Translations under genes and position numbers: made by a program
Part shown: piece after piece, positions 16,103 to 24,786 of the stretch
Layout: each line of letters begins with the position of its first letter
Numbering within the stretch: position 1 is the first letter of the stretch
The notes under the pieces: model-generated
What the model saw: only the letters and a program-made list of their open reading frames with translations
Told to the model about the DNA's origin: nothing
Database searches by the model: none
Assembly (NCBI RefSeq): GCF_005930355.1
Contig: NZ_VDBO01000001.1
Span: forward strand, 310,001-374,000
Length of the DNA: 64,000 nucleotides
DNA from: Paenibacillus sinopodophylli
Lineage (GTDB): Bacteria; Bacillota; Bacilli; Paenibacillales; Paenibacillaceae
Direction of reading: 5' to 3'

Positions 16103-16972
16103 ATGAGCATACGTTTCATTGTGCCGCTCGTCATATGTATTCTAATGGCGGCTGGCTGTGCAAATTCGATCTGGTTTGGGAAATCATCGCTGTATGCCTA
16201 TTCTGATCAGCCCATGCAGGGTACAGATAAGCAGCTTCAGCGATTTGATGGAATTGCAACTTCATTATATGAAGCCGCTTATATGAATAATCGACAAGCA
16301 GGCTTTCAACATATCCAGCAGCTGCAAGTTATTCTGACAGGAGACCTTAAGCATGTTGTTGGAAACAGGGAAGGGTGGTCGGCTATTCAGGATGATACTG
16401 AGCTTGTGCTACATAAGCTCACAGGTGGCGGTAATGGTGCTGATTGGTTAATGGAAGCAGCGCGGATAAGATTAGCGGCAGATGCGCTCGTTCATTCGCA
16501 AGGTGCGTTATGGCTGCAATATGAGAAGGTCATGCTTGATGACTGGATTCGCGTAGACAAGGCATGGAAGCGTCAGACAGATGATGGCGCAATAGCGGCT
16601 CGTGCGTCCATGATAAGCCTAGAGAACCACGCGACGCGGGTTTCGAGTGCTATGAGCATTCAGTTCGGCAGCATGCGCGAATCCGAGCTCCATGAGCGAA
16701 TCCGGTATACCAATCGGCTCTTGGAAGCAAGCATAGCGAACAAAACGAATGAAGCGATGATTGATCGGTCGCTGGTAGCCTTGAAGGACGCTATGCTGCG
16801 GCTATTCGAGCAGAATACATCGGAGGAGGTCGTACCAGTAATTGCAACGGTACCGATTTCGAATCCGTTAAGCTGGACTTTATTTCTAGGAGCTATCATA
16901 TCGGCTGTCCTTACCTGGACAGGCTGGAGAAAATATAAGTCCGATCCATTTGGCGTTAAGCCACTTCCTTAG
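16103..16972 (+). CDS. ypjB: sporulation protein YpjB-like, exported and membrane anchored
   Basis: About 289 residues. ATG 16103 is chosen because the G-rich site 16091-16096 is correctly spaced; GTG 16082 and ATG 16097 are in-frame alternatives. N-terminal signal segment (IRFIVPLVICILMAAGC) with a possible, imperfect lipobox; helical extracellular region; a C-terminal hydrophobic helix (about 262-280) followed by a basic tail. Position after ypjA matches Bacillus ypjB, annotated there as a sporulation protein. The ribosome site is buried in a hairpin. The stop is four bases from the convergent ypjC stop. Confidence 0.75.
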   Translation: MSIRFIVPLVICILMAAGCANSIWFGKSSLYAYSDQPMQGTDKQLQRFDGIATSLYEAAYMNNRQAGFQHIQQLQVILTGDLKHVVGNREGWSAIQDDTELVLHKLTGGGNGADWLMEAARIRLAADALVHSQGALWLQYEKVMLDDWIRVDKAWKRQTDDGAIAARASMISLENHATRVSSAMSIQFGSMRESELHERIRYTNRLLEASIANKTNEAMIDRSLVALKDAMLRLFEQNTSEEVVPVIATVPISNPLSWTLFLGAIISAVLTWTGWRKYKSDPFGVKPLP

Positions 16973-16976
16973 CAAG

Positions 16977-17840
16977 CTATTCTTCTTTGAAGCCTTCACC
17001 CAGCACATCATGCACTTCATTAATGACGATAAACGCACGGGGGTCAATATTGCGAATAATCGTTTTGAGTCGGCGAATTTCTTGCCGCTGGACGACGCAG
17101 TAGACGACCTCTTTTTGCTGTCCGGAGAAGGCGCCCTTAGCTGGAATTAAGGTGACACCGCGATCAAGTTCAAGGGTTACCTGTTTGGCTATCGTTTCAC
17201 CGTATTCGGTAATAATGGAGAAGGCTTTGGCTGCGTAGGCGCCATCCTGTATGAAATCAATTAACTTCGATGCGATAAACACGGTTACGAGCGTATATAG
17301 AAATTTTTCGATTGGAATGTATAGTAGAGATAAGCCGATAATGAGGGCGTCAAAAGTCAGAATCATTTGTCCCATGCTCATTCCCTTTGATCTTGTCATA
17401 ATTCTTGCAACAATATCGACACCACCTGTCGTTCCTCCAAAGCGGAATACGATACCTAGGCCTGTTCCGAGTGTTACTCCTGCGTAAAGGGCAACAAGCA
17501 TATAGTCATGCGAGCCTTGAAATGGAACGATCCACTTGCGCTCGATCAGCAGCTCCATTAATGCAAGAAAACTTGATAGCGCAATGATTCCTACAATGGT
17601 ATACATCATTTGTCCGCGTCCGAGTGTTTTCCAGCCAAGCCAGAACAAAGGGATATTGAGAACGAGTGTAGTGATGGATAAAGGGAAACCGACCGCATAA
17701 TTAAGAAGAACAGCAACCCCTGTTGCTCCGCCTTCCATCAGTTGATTGGGAATCACGAAATAATGCAAGCCAAATGCGTAGATGGCCGTTCCGACAAGAA
17801 TAGGAATGATGATTCGTAGCTGCGTGATGAGTTTATTCAT
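16977..17840 (-). CDS. ypjC: YitT family membrane protein (DUF2179 C-terminal domain)
   Basis: 287 residues: five or six transmembrane helices (residues 1-170, with EGGATGVAVLLNYA and FRFGGTTGGVDIVAR) and a C-terminal soluble DUF2179 domain (about 215-280; GVTLIPAKGAFSGQQKEVVYCVV). Layout matches the YitT family, which has many paralogues in bacilli and no firm biochemical role. ATG 17840 has AAGGAAGTGA upstream. Opposite in strand to its neighbours and tail-to-tail with ypjB with no terminator space. Confidence 0.88.
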   Translation of the reverse strand: MNKLITQLRIIIPILVGTAIYAFGLHYFVIPNQLMEGGATGVAVLLNYAVGFPLSITTLVLNIPLFWLGWKTLGRGQMMYTIVGIIALSSFLALMELLIERKWIVPFQGSHDYMLVALYAGVTLGTGLGIVFRFGGTTGGVDIVARIMTRSKGMSMGQMILTFDALIIGLSLLYIPIEKFLYTLVTVFIASKLIDFIQDGAYAAKAFSIITEYGETIAKQVTLELDRGVTLIPAKGAFSGQQKEVVYCVVQRQEIRRLKTIIRNIDPRAFIVINEVHDVLGEGFKEE

Positions 17841-18024
17841 CTTAGGTCACTTCCTTATCATTGGTTATGAAATAGATCTACGAACTTACGGAGGCCTCCT
17901 GCGTTCGAATACAACTGATACCCTGTAGTATGGCTTAATTTCGCTATTCGAAAAACATTGATTTTAAATAGGTCTTTACGTTAACATAGGGAAGTATAGC
18001 TAGCGACAGAAAGGAAATGCGCAG

Positions 18025-18360
18025 ATGTCGGAAAAAACATTATCAGATATTCAGCGAGAAGTAGACGACTACATTTCGCAGTTCAAAGAAGGCTATTTCA
18101 GCCCGCTTGCCCTGATGGCTAGAATGTCGGAGGAGGTCGGCGAGCTTGCTCGCGAAGTAAACCACTTCTATGGTGAAAAACCGAAAAAACAAGACGAAGC
18201 GGAAAATTCCGTTGAGATGGAGTTAGGCGATATTTTATTTATCCTTTCGTGCTTTGCGAATTCGCTTCAAATCGATTTGACAGAAGCACATAACAAGGTG
18301 ATGCATAAGTTCGCGACTCGCGATGCGGATCGTTGGACAAAGAAAATAACCGAACTGTAA
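18025..18360 (+). CDS. ypjD: MazG-type nucleotide pyrophosphohydrolase
   Basis: 111-residue all-alpha NTP pyrophosphohydrolase. The metal-binding acidic motif is EEVGELAREV in the first half and MELGDILFILSCFAN in the second, the E-x2-E/E-x2-D pattern of the MazG fold. Would hydrolyse non-canonical or excess (d)NTPs to NMP and pyrophosphate. Located before dapB exactly as ypjD in Bacillus. AAAGGAAATG precedes ATG 18025. Confidence 0.9.
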   Translation: MSEKTLSDIQREVDDYISQFKEGYFSPLALMARMSEEVGELAREVNHFYGEKPKKQDEAENSVEMELGDILFILSCFANSLQIDLTEAHNKVMHKFATRDADRWTKKITEL

Positions 18361-18414
18361 GCAAGCTCCCTACATATGCTGTACCATCAACCTGTGTACA
18401 AGGAGGATGGGCAG

Positions 18415-18960
18415 ATGGATGGAGAGAGCTGCATCAAAAAAGCTTATGAATTCATCTTTAACAGCGATTTCGAGCAAGCGATATACTGGTTCGAGCAGGC
18501 CATTGAGGCTGAACCGGACAATGCATTCTATTATCATACATGCGCAGTTTCGTGTGCGCGCAGCGGCAAATGGCCCAAAGCAAAGCGGTATGCTGAGACT
18601 GCGCTTGCACTGGACGAAGCTAATCCGGAATATAAGTATCATCTCCAGCTGATTGAGGCGAAGCTGCTGCTTTCGGATGCAGATTTCCTGCTCGCTAAGG
18701 TGCCGCCTAAGCTTGCTGAGGCAGCTGTGCTGTTAGAACAAGCGGTCCAGCTTGATCCGCTTAGTTTTGAAGCCTTTTATACGCTAGGTGTTCTTTATGC
18801 ATCCCAGCAGCTTTATGAGAAAGCTGCGTTTAACGCAAGGGAAGCGGTGCGGCTTGACCCTGGCCATTCAGCTGCAAAGAGGTTGTTTGCTGATGTGAAC
18901 CGTAAAAGGCGCATGCTGCGCATTCGAATACATGCAACAAAAAGAAAAAGGAACAGGTGA
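18415..18960 (+). CDS. TPR-repeat protein
   Basis: 181 residues of tetratricopeptide repeats (QAIYWFEQAIEAEPDNAFYY, KRYAETALALDEANPEYK, AAVLLEQAVQLDPLSFEAFY, AAFNAREAVRLDPGHSAAK: four units) and a basic C terminus (KRKRR-type). AAGGAGG (18400-18406) fixes the start at ATG 18415 rather than the upstream ATG 18376. A protein-protein adaptor of unknown partner; not part of the Bacillus order here, inserted between mazG and dapB. The last codons overlap the dapB ribosome site. Confidence 0.75.
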   Translation: MDGESCIKKAYEFIFNSDFEQAIYWFEQAIEAEPDNAFYYHTCAVSCARSGKWPKAKRYAETALALDEANPEYKYHLQLIEAKLLLSDADFLLAKVPPKLAEAAVLLEQAVQLDPLSFEAFYTLGVLYASQQLYEKAAFNAREAVRLDPGHSAAKRLFADVNRKRRMLRIRIHATKRKRNR

Positions 18961-18965
18961 TCACG

Positions 18966-19772
18966 ATGACGACGCAAAAAATACGAGTAGCAGTAGCGGG
19001 GGCAAACGGTAGAATGGGCCGTGAGGTCGTTAAGATGGTGCTGGAGGACGAGTCGCTTCAATTGGTAGCGGCCGTCGCTCCTTCAGCAGGACCAGTCGAT
19101 GCAGGCACGTTTGCTGGCAAACCAGATACAGGTGTCATTGCAGCCGCTTCATTGGATGAAGCGCTCCGTACAGCGCAAGCGGACGTACTTGTAGACTTCA
19201 CAATTCCGCAGATGGCTTACGGCCATACCAAAACTGCAGTAGCTTACGGAGTTCGTCCGATTATGGGGACAACAGGGTTTACGCCGGAACAAATCGAAGA
19301 GCTGGACGAGCTGTGCTTGGAAAAAGGAATCGGCGGCTTAATTGCTCCGAACTTTTCCATTGGTGCTATTCTCATGATGAAATTTGCAGCGGAAGCTTCC
19401 AAATATTTGCCTCATGTTGAGATTATTGAGTACCATGGCGATCAGAAGCTGGATGCTCCCTCAGGGACATCGATCAAAACGGCTGAGCTGATCTCACAAG
19501 TACGCAAGGAGCTTCGCCAAGGTAATCCGAACGAAGAAGAAACGATTGAAGGCGCACGTGGTGGATATTATAACGGATTCCGTATACATAGCGTCAGACT
19601 TCCAGGTGTATTCGCTCAACAGGAGGTTGTATTTGGCGGACATGGCCAAACACTCAAAATTCGACATGATTCTTATGACCGTGCAGGCTATATGCCAGGT
19701 GTGAACGTAGCGATTAAGAAGGTAATGAATTACAGCGGGATGATTTACGGTTTTGAACATATTATGGATTAA
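18966..19772 (+). CDS. dapB: 4-hydroxy-tetrahydrodipicolinate reductase
   Basis: Lysine/diaminopimelate pathway enzyme reducing the dipicolinate intermediate with NAD(P)H. N-terminal nucleotide motif VAVAGANGRMGREV; VDFTIP and IMGTTGFT; the substrate motif EIIEYHGDQKLDAPSGTS contains the family's catalytic E-x-H-H-like site with His and the Lys of K-x-D-x-P-S-G-T. 268 residues. ATG 18966 is preferred to GTG 18957; AGGTGA lies between them. Supplies peptidoglycan, lysine and spore dipicolinate. Confidence 0.95.
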   Translation: MTTQKIRVAVAGANGRMGREVVKMVLEDESLQLVAAVAPSAGPVDAGTFAGKPDTGVIAAASLDEALRTAQADVLVDFTIPQMAYGHTKTAVAYGVRPIMGTTGFTPEQIEELDELCLEKGIGGLIAPNFSIGAILMMKFAAEASKYLPHVEIIEYHGDQKLDAPSGTSIKTAELISQVRKELRQGNPNEEETIEGARGGYYNGFRIHSVRLPGVFAQQEVVFGGHGQTLKIRHDSYDRAGYMPGVNVAIKKVMNYSGMIYGFEHIMD

Positions 19773-19802
19773 CTCGATTCGGCAGCAGGAGAGGGGAACC
19801 AC

Positions 19803-20225
19803 ATGTTAAATATCGCATTTATCGCACATGATCGGAAGAAAGAGGAAATCGTTAATTTTGTTATCGCTTATGAGAAAGTTTTTGTTCCTCATAACTTGTT
19901 TTCAACGGGCACGACAGGAACACGTATTATGGAGCAAACAAACTTGTCCATACATCGCTTTATGTCAGGGCCGCTTGGCGGGGACCAGCAAATCGGAGCA
20001 CTTGTTGCTCAGAACGAAATGGATTTAATTATATTTTTGCGTGATCCTTTGATGGCACAGCCGCATGAGCCGGATATTATCGCGCTGCTTCGTCTTTGCG
20101 ATGTACAAGGCATTCCTGTGGCGACAAACGTAGCATCTGCAGAGCTGCTCGTGAAAGCGCTGGAACGCGGAGATTTCGCATGGCGCGAGCTTGTTCATAA
20201 ATACAAGCCGGGTATCGTCGAATGA
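19803..20225 (+). CDS. mgsA: methylglyoxal synthase
   Basis: Converts dihydroxyacetone phosphate to methylglyoxal, a phosphate-releasing glycolytic bypass. 140 residues; [14 protein letters not shown], then GTTGTRI and the phosphate-binding [14 protein letters not shown], and [15 protein letters not shown] with catalytic Asp and His. AGGAGAGGGG precedes ATG 19803. Its stop overlaps bshB1 (ATGA). Bacillithiol made by the next genes detoxifies methylglyoxal, which gives the pairing functional sense. Confidence 0.95.
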   Translation: MLNIAFIAHDRKKEEIVNFVIAYEKVFVPHNLFSTGTTGTRIMEQTNLSIHRFMSGPLGGDQQIGALVAQNEMDLIIFLRDPLMAQPHEPDIIALLRLCDVQGIPVATNVASAELLVKALERGDFAWRELVHKYKPGIVE

Positions 20226-20920
20226 CGACAGAACTTGATATTCTTGTATTCGGGGCACACGCGGATGATGCTGAGATCGGCATGGGCGGTACGATTGCTA
20301 AGCATGTACAAGCCGGGCATCGTGTCGGTGTATGTGATTTGACGTATGCGGAGATGTCTACGAATGGTACGGTTGAGCTGCGGAAGCAGGAAGCTGCCGC
20401 TGCCTCAGAAGTGCTCGGACTAAGCGCACGAACCAATCTCGGTTTTCCAGACCGTGGACTAGTGGCATCACGTGAACAAATAGAGCGGATCGTTGCAGAG
20501 ATCAGAACCTTCAAGCCGCGTGTTGTGTTCGCCCCTTATTGGGTTGACCGTCATCCTGATCATGTGGCATGCAGCCGATTAATTGAGGAAGCAGTATTCA
20601 ATGCTAAGCTTCGCCGGTACATGCCTGAGCTGCCTGCTGTACAAGTCACGCAGCTCGTATATTATTACATTAATGATTCTGAGCATGAATCGTTAGTCGT
20701 TGATGTCAGCGATTATTACGAAACGAAACGTAATGCGATGCTTGCGTATCGTTCACAATTCCAGTCCATCACGATAGGTGAAGACCGCGTGTTGACACCG
20801 CTCACGAATGGCTACATAGAACGGGTAGAAGCAAGAGATTCGCTGCTTGGACAAGCAAGAGGCTGGGCTTATGCGGAGGGCTTTGCGATAAAACGCCCTC
20901 ATGCCGTTCAATATTTTTGA
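20222..20920 (+). CDS. bshB1: bacillithiol biosynthesis deacetylase BshB1
   Basis: Zinc-dependent deacetylase of N-acetylglucosaminyl malate, second step of bacillithiol synthesis. 232 residues of the LmbE/PIG-L fold: zinc motif [12 protein letters not shown] near the N terminus and the downstream His-x-x-His in [10 protein letters not shown]. Coupled to mgsA by a four-base overlap. The first step enzyme bshA follows after 64 bp; bshC is not in the window. Confidence 0.93.
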   Translation: MTTELDILVFGAHADDAEIGMGGTIAKHVQAGHRVGVCDLTYAEMSTNGTVELRKQEAAAASEVLGLSARTNLGFPDRGLVASREQIERIVAEIRTFKPRVVFAPYWVDRHPDHVACSRLIEEAVFNAKLRRYMPELPAVQVTQLVYYYINDSEHESLVVDVSDYYETKRNAMLAYRSQFQSITIGEDRVLTPLTNGYIERVEARDSLLGQARGWAYAEGFAIKRPHAVQYF

Positions 20921-20984
20921 CAAATCGTACAGCTCTTGTGTAATACAATGGTTATACGTGACGAACACAGGAGGTGCGACATCA

Positions 20985-22148
20985 GTGGCGAGAAAATTAA
21001 AGATTGGCATAACCTGTTACCCCACCCTGGGCGGATCAGGCGTTGTTGCTACAGAGCTGGGTAAGCTGCTTGCGGAGCGTGGCCATGAAATTCATTTTAT
21101 AACACATAGTATTCCGTTTCGCTTGGGTCATTTCAATAAAAACATATTTTTTCATGAGGTAGAGGTGAATGATTATTACGTGTTCCGCTATCCTCCTTAT
21201 GATTTGGCATTAGCTAGCAAGATGGCACAAGTCGCGAAGATGCAGCAGCTTGATCTGCTTCATGTTCATTATGCAGTGCCTCATGCTGTGTGTGCATATA
21301 TTGCAAAGCAAATGAACGGTGATGGTCTTAAAACGGTGACAACGCTTCATGGTACAGACATAACTGTACTCGCGCAGGATGAATCTCTTAAGGATTTGAT
21401 CAGACTTGCCATTCATCAAAGCGATGCGGTAACAGCAGTGTCGAATGATCTCATTAATGAAACAAGGAACCTGCTTGATATCACGACACCTATTGACTTA
21501 ACTTATAATTTTGTTGATAAACGAGTGTATTATCCGCGGGATGCCGTGTCATTGCGAGCGGATTACGCTGCTCCGGACGAGAAAATTTTAATGCATATCT
21601 CGAATTTTCGTCCTGTAAAACGTGTGAGCGATGTTGTTGAAATTTTCGCGCGCGTTTCCGAGAAGGTGCCTTCCAAGCTGTTGCTTGTAGGTGAGGGGCC
21701 GGAGCTATCCAAAATTCAGTACCGAATCAGGCAGCTTGGACTTGAGGAACGCGTTCATTTTCTTGGCAAACAAGAGGATGTCGCACAAGTTATTTCAATG
21801 GCAGATGTACTGCTCCTTCCTTCGGAGAAAGAAAGCTTCGGTCTCGTAGCGCTTGAGGCTATGGCTTGCGGCGTACCTACTGTCGGTTCAAATGCGGGCG
21901 GTATTCCCGAGCTCGTTACGCACGGTGAGACCGGGTTCTTGTCGCCAATCGGCGATGTAGAGGATATGGCCTTAAACGCAGAGAGATTATTGCTGGATGA
22001 AAAGCTTCATGAGCAATTCAAGCAAGCTTGCATTTTCCGAGCGCGTAACGAATTCTGTAATGACGTTATAACGACACAATACGAACAAATCTATTACCGC
22101 GTGCTTGGCATAGAGGCGGATTTGCCAATTGCCGTATGCAGCGATTAA
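20985..22148 (+). CDS. bshA: N-acetyl-alpha-D-glucosaminyl L-malate synthase BshA
   Basis: Glycosyltransferase family 4 enzyme joining UDP-GlcNAc and L-malate, the first step of bacillithiol synthesis. 387 residues from GTG 20985, chosen because AGGAGGTG (20969-20976) is 8 bases away. N-terminal KIGITCYPTLGGSGVVATEL; acceptor domain HVHYAVPHA and LHGTDITVL; donor domain SNFRPVKRVSDV and the E-x7-E motif EKESFGLVALEAMACGVP. Ordered after bshB1 and before cca as in Bacillus. Confidence 0.95.
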   Translation: MARKLKIGITCYPTLGGSGVVATELGKLLAERGHEIHFITHSIPFRLGHFNKNIFFHEVEVNDYYVFRYPPYDLALASKMAQVAKMQQLDLLHVHYAVPHAVCAYIAKQMNGDGLKTVTTLHGTDITVLAQDESLKDLIRLAIHQSDAVTAVSNDLINETRNLLDITTPIDLTYNFVDKRVYYPRDAVSLRADYAAPDEKILMHISNFRPVKRVSDVVEIFARVSEKVPSKLLLVGEGPELSKIQYRIRQLGLEERVHFLGKQEDVAQVISMADVLLLPSEKESFGLVALEAMACGVPTVGSNAGGIPELVTHGETGFLSPIGDVEDMALNAERLLLDEKLHEQFKQACIFRARNEFCNDVITTQYEQIYYRVLGIEADLPIAVCSD

Positions 22149-22184
22149 CCGCATAAGCATGTGTGGCCAAGGATGGTGATGGGG

Positions 22185-23465
22185 ATGCGGCTTGCATTTT
22201 CCAATCTTATTATATCCGCGGTGCCTATTGTGAGAAGGCTTCGAGAGCATCATTTCGAAGCCTTCTTCGTTGGAGGCGCTGTTCGAGATACGGTGCTCGG
22301 TTTACCGATCAAAGATATAGATATAGCAACATCGGCACGTCCGGAGCAGGTGCTTGAGCTATTTGAGCACTGCATCCCAACGGGCTTGCAGCACGGAACT
22401 ATTACCGTCATGGATGATGGGATTGGCTATGAAGTAACGACATTCAGGCAGGAATCTGCCTATGAGGATCACCGTAAACCTGAAAGCGTAAGGTATATTA
22501 CTGACCTTGACGGTGATTTGCTGAGGCGAGACTTCACGATGAACGCAATGGCGCTTGCAGAGGATGGAGAGCTGCATGACCCCTATGGTGGTCTTCAGGA
22601 TTTGACTGACAAGAAGCTGCGATCGGTTGGGGATTCGAATGCTCGCTTCCAAGAGGATGCTCTCCGTATGATTAGAGCCGTTCGATTCATCGGCGTGTAT
22701 CATTTGACACCGACTCTTGGAACTTGGAGAGCGCTCAAGCAGCACCGGCCATTGCTCCGTTTCATTGCAATGGAACGGGTTCAGGCGGAGCTGGACAAGA
22801 TGCTCATGAGCAAATCACCACAAAGAGCACTTCATTTTGTCATTGCAAGCGGTTTACTGAGTTATTTGAAGGAGCCACTGTGGGATGAAACGAATGAAGC
22901 CCTTATGCAGGCTCAGTTGAATATGGGGCAGATGAAGGAACTGTTTCTGCACATACATGAGCTGGACGAGCTTGATCTGCGCTTTGCGGCCGTTGCGATA
23001 GGGTTACAGCTTGCCGTTCCAGCTGTGCAGCAAGCTATGCAAGTGTTCCGATTCTCGAATGCGCGAACCAAAACGATCGTGGATATCACCACTCTTCACA
23101 CGATGATGTTTAGCCGTAATTATCCAGCAACGAGCAAGGAACAACAGGTGTATTGGATCCATTTGGTCCTTCGTTTTGGGACGGATACTGCAAGCCACTG
23201 GCTAGCTGTGATAAGTTTGCTGCCAACACACAAGCTAAGACTTCCAGATGACCATTTAAGCCGCTTGAAGAGCTGGATGGACCGAATGGTTGTTTATAAA
23301 CTGAAGCAGCTTAGCGTTAGCGGCAAGGAGCTTTGCAACGACTTGGACAGAGAAGCGGGACCTTGGGTCAGCCATTATTTAAACAGGCTGCTTCTACTCG
23401 TAGCGAGCGGAGAGCTAAAGAACGAGAAGAGCATTCTCTTGCAGCGAGCATCGGAGTGGGAGTAG
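22185..23465 (+). CDS. cca: CCA-adding tRNA nucleotidyltransferase
   Basis: Adds or repairs the 3' CCA of tRNA. Class II polymerase-beta fold: FFVGGAVRDTVLG and the catalytic DID pair in PIKDIDIATSA; RRDFTMNAMAL and the RxxEDALRMIRAVRF block follow. About 426 residues. Several in-frame ATG codons (22173, 22179, 22185) lie near AAGGATGG, so the start is uncertain by a few residues. Followed by two tandem hairpin repeats before birA. Confidence 0.92.
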   Translation: MRLAFSNLIISAVPIVRRLREHHFEAFFVGGAVRDTVLGLPIKDIDIATSARPEQVLELFEHCIPTGLQHGTITVMDDGIGYEVTTFRQESAYEDHRKPESVRYITDLDGDLLRRDFTMNAMALAEDGELHDPYGGLQDLTDKKLRSVGDSNARFQEDALRMIRAVRFIGVYHLTPTLGTWRALKQHRPLLRFIAMERVQAELDKMLMSKSPQRALHFVIASGLLSYLKEPLWDETNEALMQAQLNMGQMKELFLHIHELDELDLRFAAVAIGLQLAVPAVQQAMQVFRFSNARTKTIVDITTLHTMMFSRNYPATSKEQQVYWIHLVLRFGTDTASHWLAVISLLPTHKLRLPDDHLSRLKSWMDRMVVYKLKQLSVSGKELCNDLDREAGPWVSHYLNRLLLLVASGELKNEKSILLQRASEWE

Positions 23466-23466
23466 G

Positions 23467-23537
23467 TGCTTACGAAGTCAGTTTTGCTTCGCAAAACTAA
23501 GCACATGCTTACGAGGTCAGTTTTGCTTCGCAAAACT
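23467..23537. repeat. two tandem 32-bp hairpin repeats between cca and birA
   Basis: Two nearly identical 32-bp units at 23467-23498 and 23506-23537 (one A/G difference), 39 bp apart. Each contains AGTTTTGC-TTC-GCAAAACT, a perfect 8-bp stem with a three-base loop. Around copy 1, GTGCTTA and TAAGCAC can form an outer stem. The second copy ends in TTT just before the birA ribosome site AAGGAGG. Confidence 0.85.
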
Positions 23538-23556
23538 TTAAGGAGGATTAAATCAA

Positions 23557-24531
23557 ATGAATTACGAGCCTTTGCTGCAATTGTTTGCGGATAAGCCCGG
23601 TGAATATGTGTCGGGAGAAGTTATCAGCCAAGCGCTTGGCGTAAGCAGAACAGCGATCTGGAAACAAATTCGCAAGCTGGAAGCCGCAGGTTATCAATTC
23701 GAAGCGTCTAGAAAATTGGGATACCGTTTGTTAAGCATTCCCGAGAAGCTCGCAGTGGAGGAGTTGTCCAGCATGCTTCAAGAGAATATATTCGGAAAGA
23801 CCGTTCATTGGTTTGAATCGGTCGAGTCCACACAAAACTTAGCCCGCGCTGCTGCGGAAGAAGGCGCTCCTGAAGGGACATTATATATTGCCGAGCAACA
23901 GGTGAATGGACGCGGCCGCATGGGAAGAGGCTGGGTGTCGCCGCGAGGCAAAGGGGTATGGATGAGCATGGTGCTGCGACCTTCAGTGCCCATTCATTTC
24001 GCACCGCAGCTTACACTTCTAACTGCCGTTGCATTATGCAGAAGCTTGAAGAGAGTAACCTCGCTGCCAATTGGCATCAAATGGCCGAATGATTTGTTGA
24101 TAGACGGTAAAAAAATTAGCGGTATCCTGCTTGAATCCGCAGCTGAGGACGAACGACTTCGCTATGTCATCGCTGGAATCGGAATCAGTGTGAATCTTGA
24201 GGAATCGGACTACCCAGAGGAATTGTTGGAGAAGGCAACGTCACTTCGCATCAGCAGCGGTACGAAATGGACGAGAGAAACCGTTATCGCAGATTTCTTA
24301 AAGGAATGGGAGCAGCTATATTTTCTTTACCAGGAGCAAGGCTTTGGACTCATTATAACGCTTTGGGAGGCTTTATCCGTTTCCTTAGGTAAACCGGTAC
24401 GTTTAGTTACGCCACAAGGCGATATGGCAGGCACTCCGATCGGTCTTGACGCAAGTGGTGCGATCCGTATCCAGCTTGCTGACGGGTCGATTCAATCTGT
24501 CTTCTCCGCAGAGATGGGCGAGCCGCTTTAG
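23557..24531 (+). CDS. birA: bifunctional biotin--protein ligase/biotin operon repressor
   Basis: Activates biotin to biotinyl-AMP and joins it to carboxylase carrier lysines; the adenylate form represses biotin genes. 324 residues: N-terminal winged helix (GEVISQALGVSRTAIWKQIR), central ligase domain with GRGRMGRGWVSP and KWPNDLLIDGKKISGILLE, and a C-terminal SH3-like domain. AAGGAGG before ATG 23557. Presence of the HTH makes it the regulatory BirA class. Confidence 0.95.
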   Translation: MNYEPLLQLFADKPGEYVSGEVISQALGVSRTAIWKQIRKLEAAGYQFEASRKLGYRLLSIPEKLAVEELSSMLQENIFGKTVHWFESVESTQNLARAAAEEGAPEGTLYIAEQQVNGRGRMGRGWVSPRGKGVWMSMVLRPSVPIHFAPQLTLLTAVALCRSLKRVTSLPIGIKWPNDLLIDGKKISGILLESAAEDERLRYVIAGIGISVNLEESDYPEELLEKATSLRISSGTKWTRETVIADFLKEWEQLYFLYQEQGFGLIITLWEALSVSLGKPVRLVTPQGDMAGTPIGLDASGAIRIQLADGSIQSVFSAEMGEPL

Positions 24532-24610
24532 TCAGGCAGAAGCCGTTTACGGAATGAAGAAAGTTTGGTAAACTGATGTTATCAGGCGGTATTCTAAGGG
24601 AGCTGCACTG

Positions 24611-24667
24611 ATGATGAATTCAAAAAATGCAAATGGTTGGGAATGCACACTCTGCTCTGAGCCGTAG
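24611..24667 (+). CDS. possible 18-residue leader peptide upstream of panB
   Basis: ATG ATG AAT ... TAG encodes an 18-residue peptide containing W-E-C-T-L-C (a CxxC pair). AGGGAG (about 24597-24602) lies 8 bases upstream. It sits in the panB leader ahead of a terminator-like hairpin (24721-24752). Could be a real leader peptide or an accidental frame within a structured RNA. Confidence 0.3.
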   Translation: MMNSKNANGWECTLCSEP

Positions 24668-24752
24668 GGACCGAGACAGAAGGAAGCACGACAAGCAAAC
24701 GTTTCCTTTTCAGTTTGGGGACCTTTTTAGCAACGGCTAAAAGGTTTTTTTG
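24651..24752 (+). promoter_or_regulatory. structured panB leader with terminator; possible pan RNA
   Basis: 24721-24731 (ACCTTTTTAGC) pairs with 24736-24745 (one bulged T), loop AACG, followed by at least seven T: an intrinsic terminator only 35 bp before the panB start, hence a likely attenuator. Upstream, TCTGCTC (24651-24657) pairs with GAG-A-CAGA (24673-24680), leaving a bulged A. The published pan RNA motif, known upstream of Firmicute panB operons, is described as stem-loops with bulged adenosines; membership is suggested, not shown. Confidence 0.55.
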
Positions 24753-24786
24753 TGTTTATCCTATCATTGAACGGAGGATGAAGCTG

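Noticed and set aside
24661..24700. SRP RNA-like word (AGAAGGAAGCA) upstream of panB
   Set aside because: Only a short resemblance to the GGAAGGAAGCAG loop; the flanking SRP helix and the rest of the RNA are absent.
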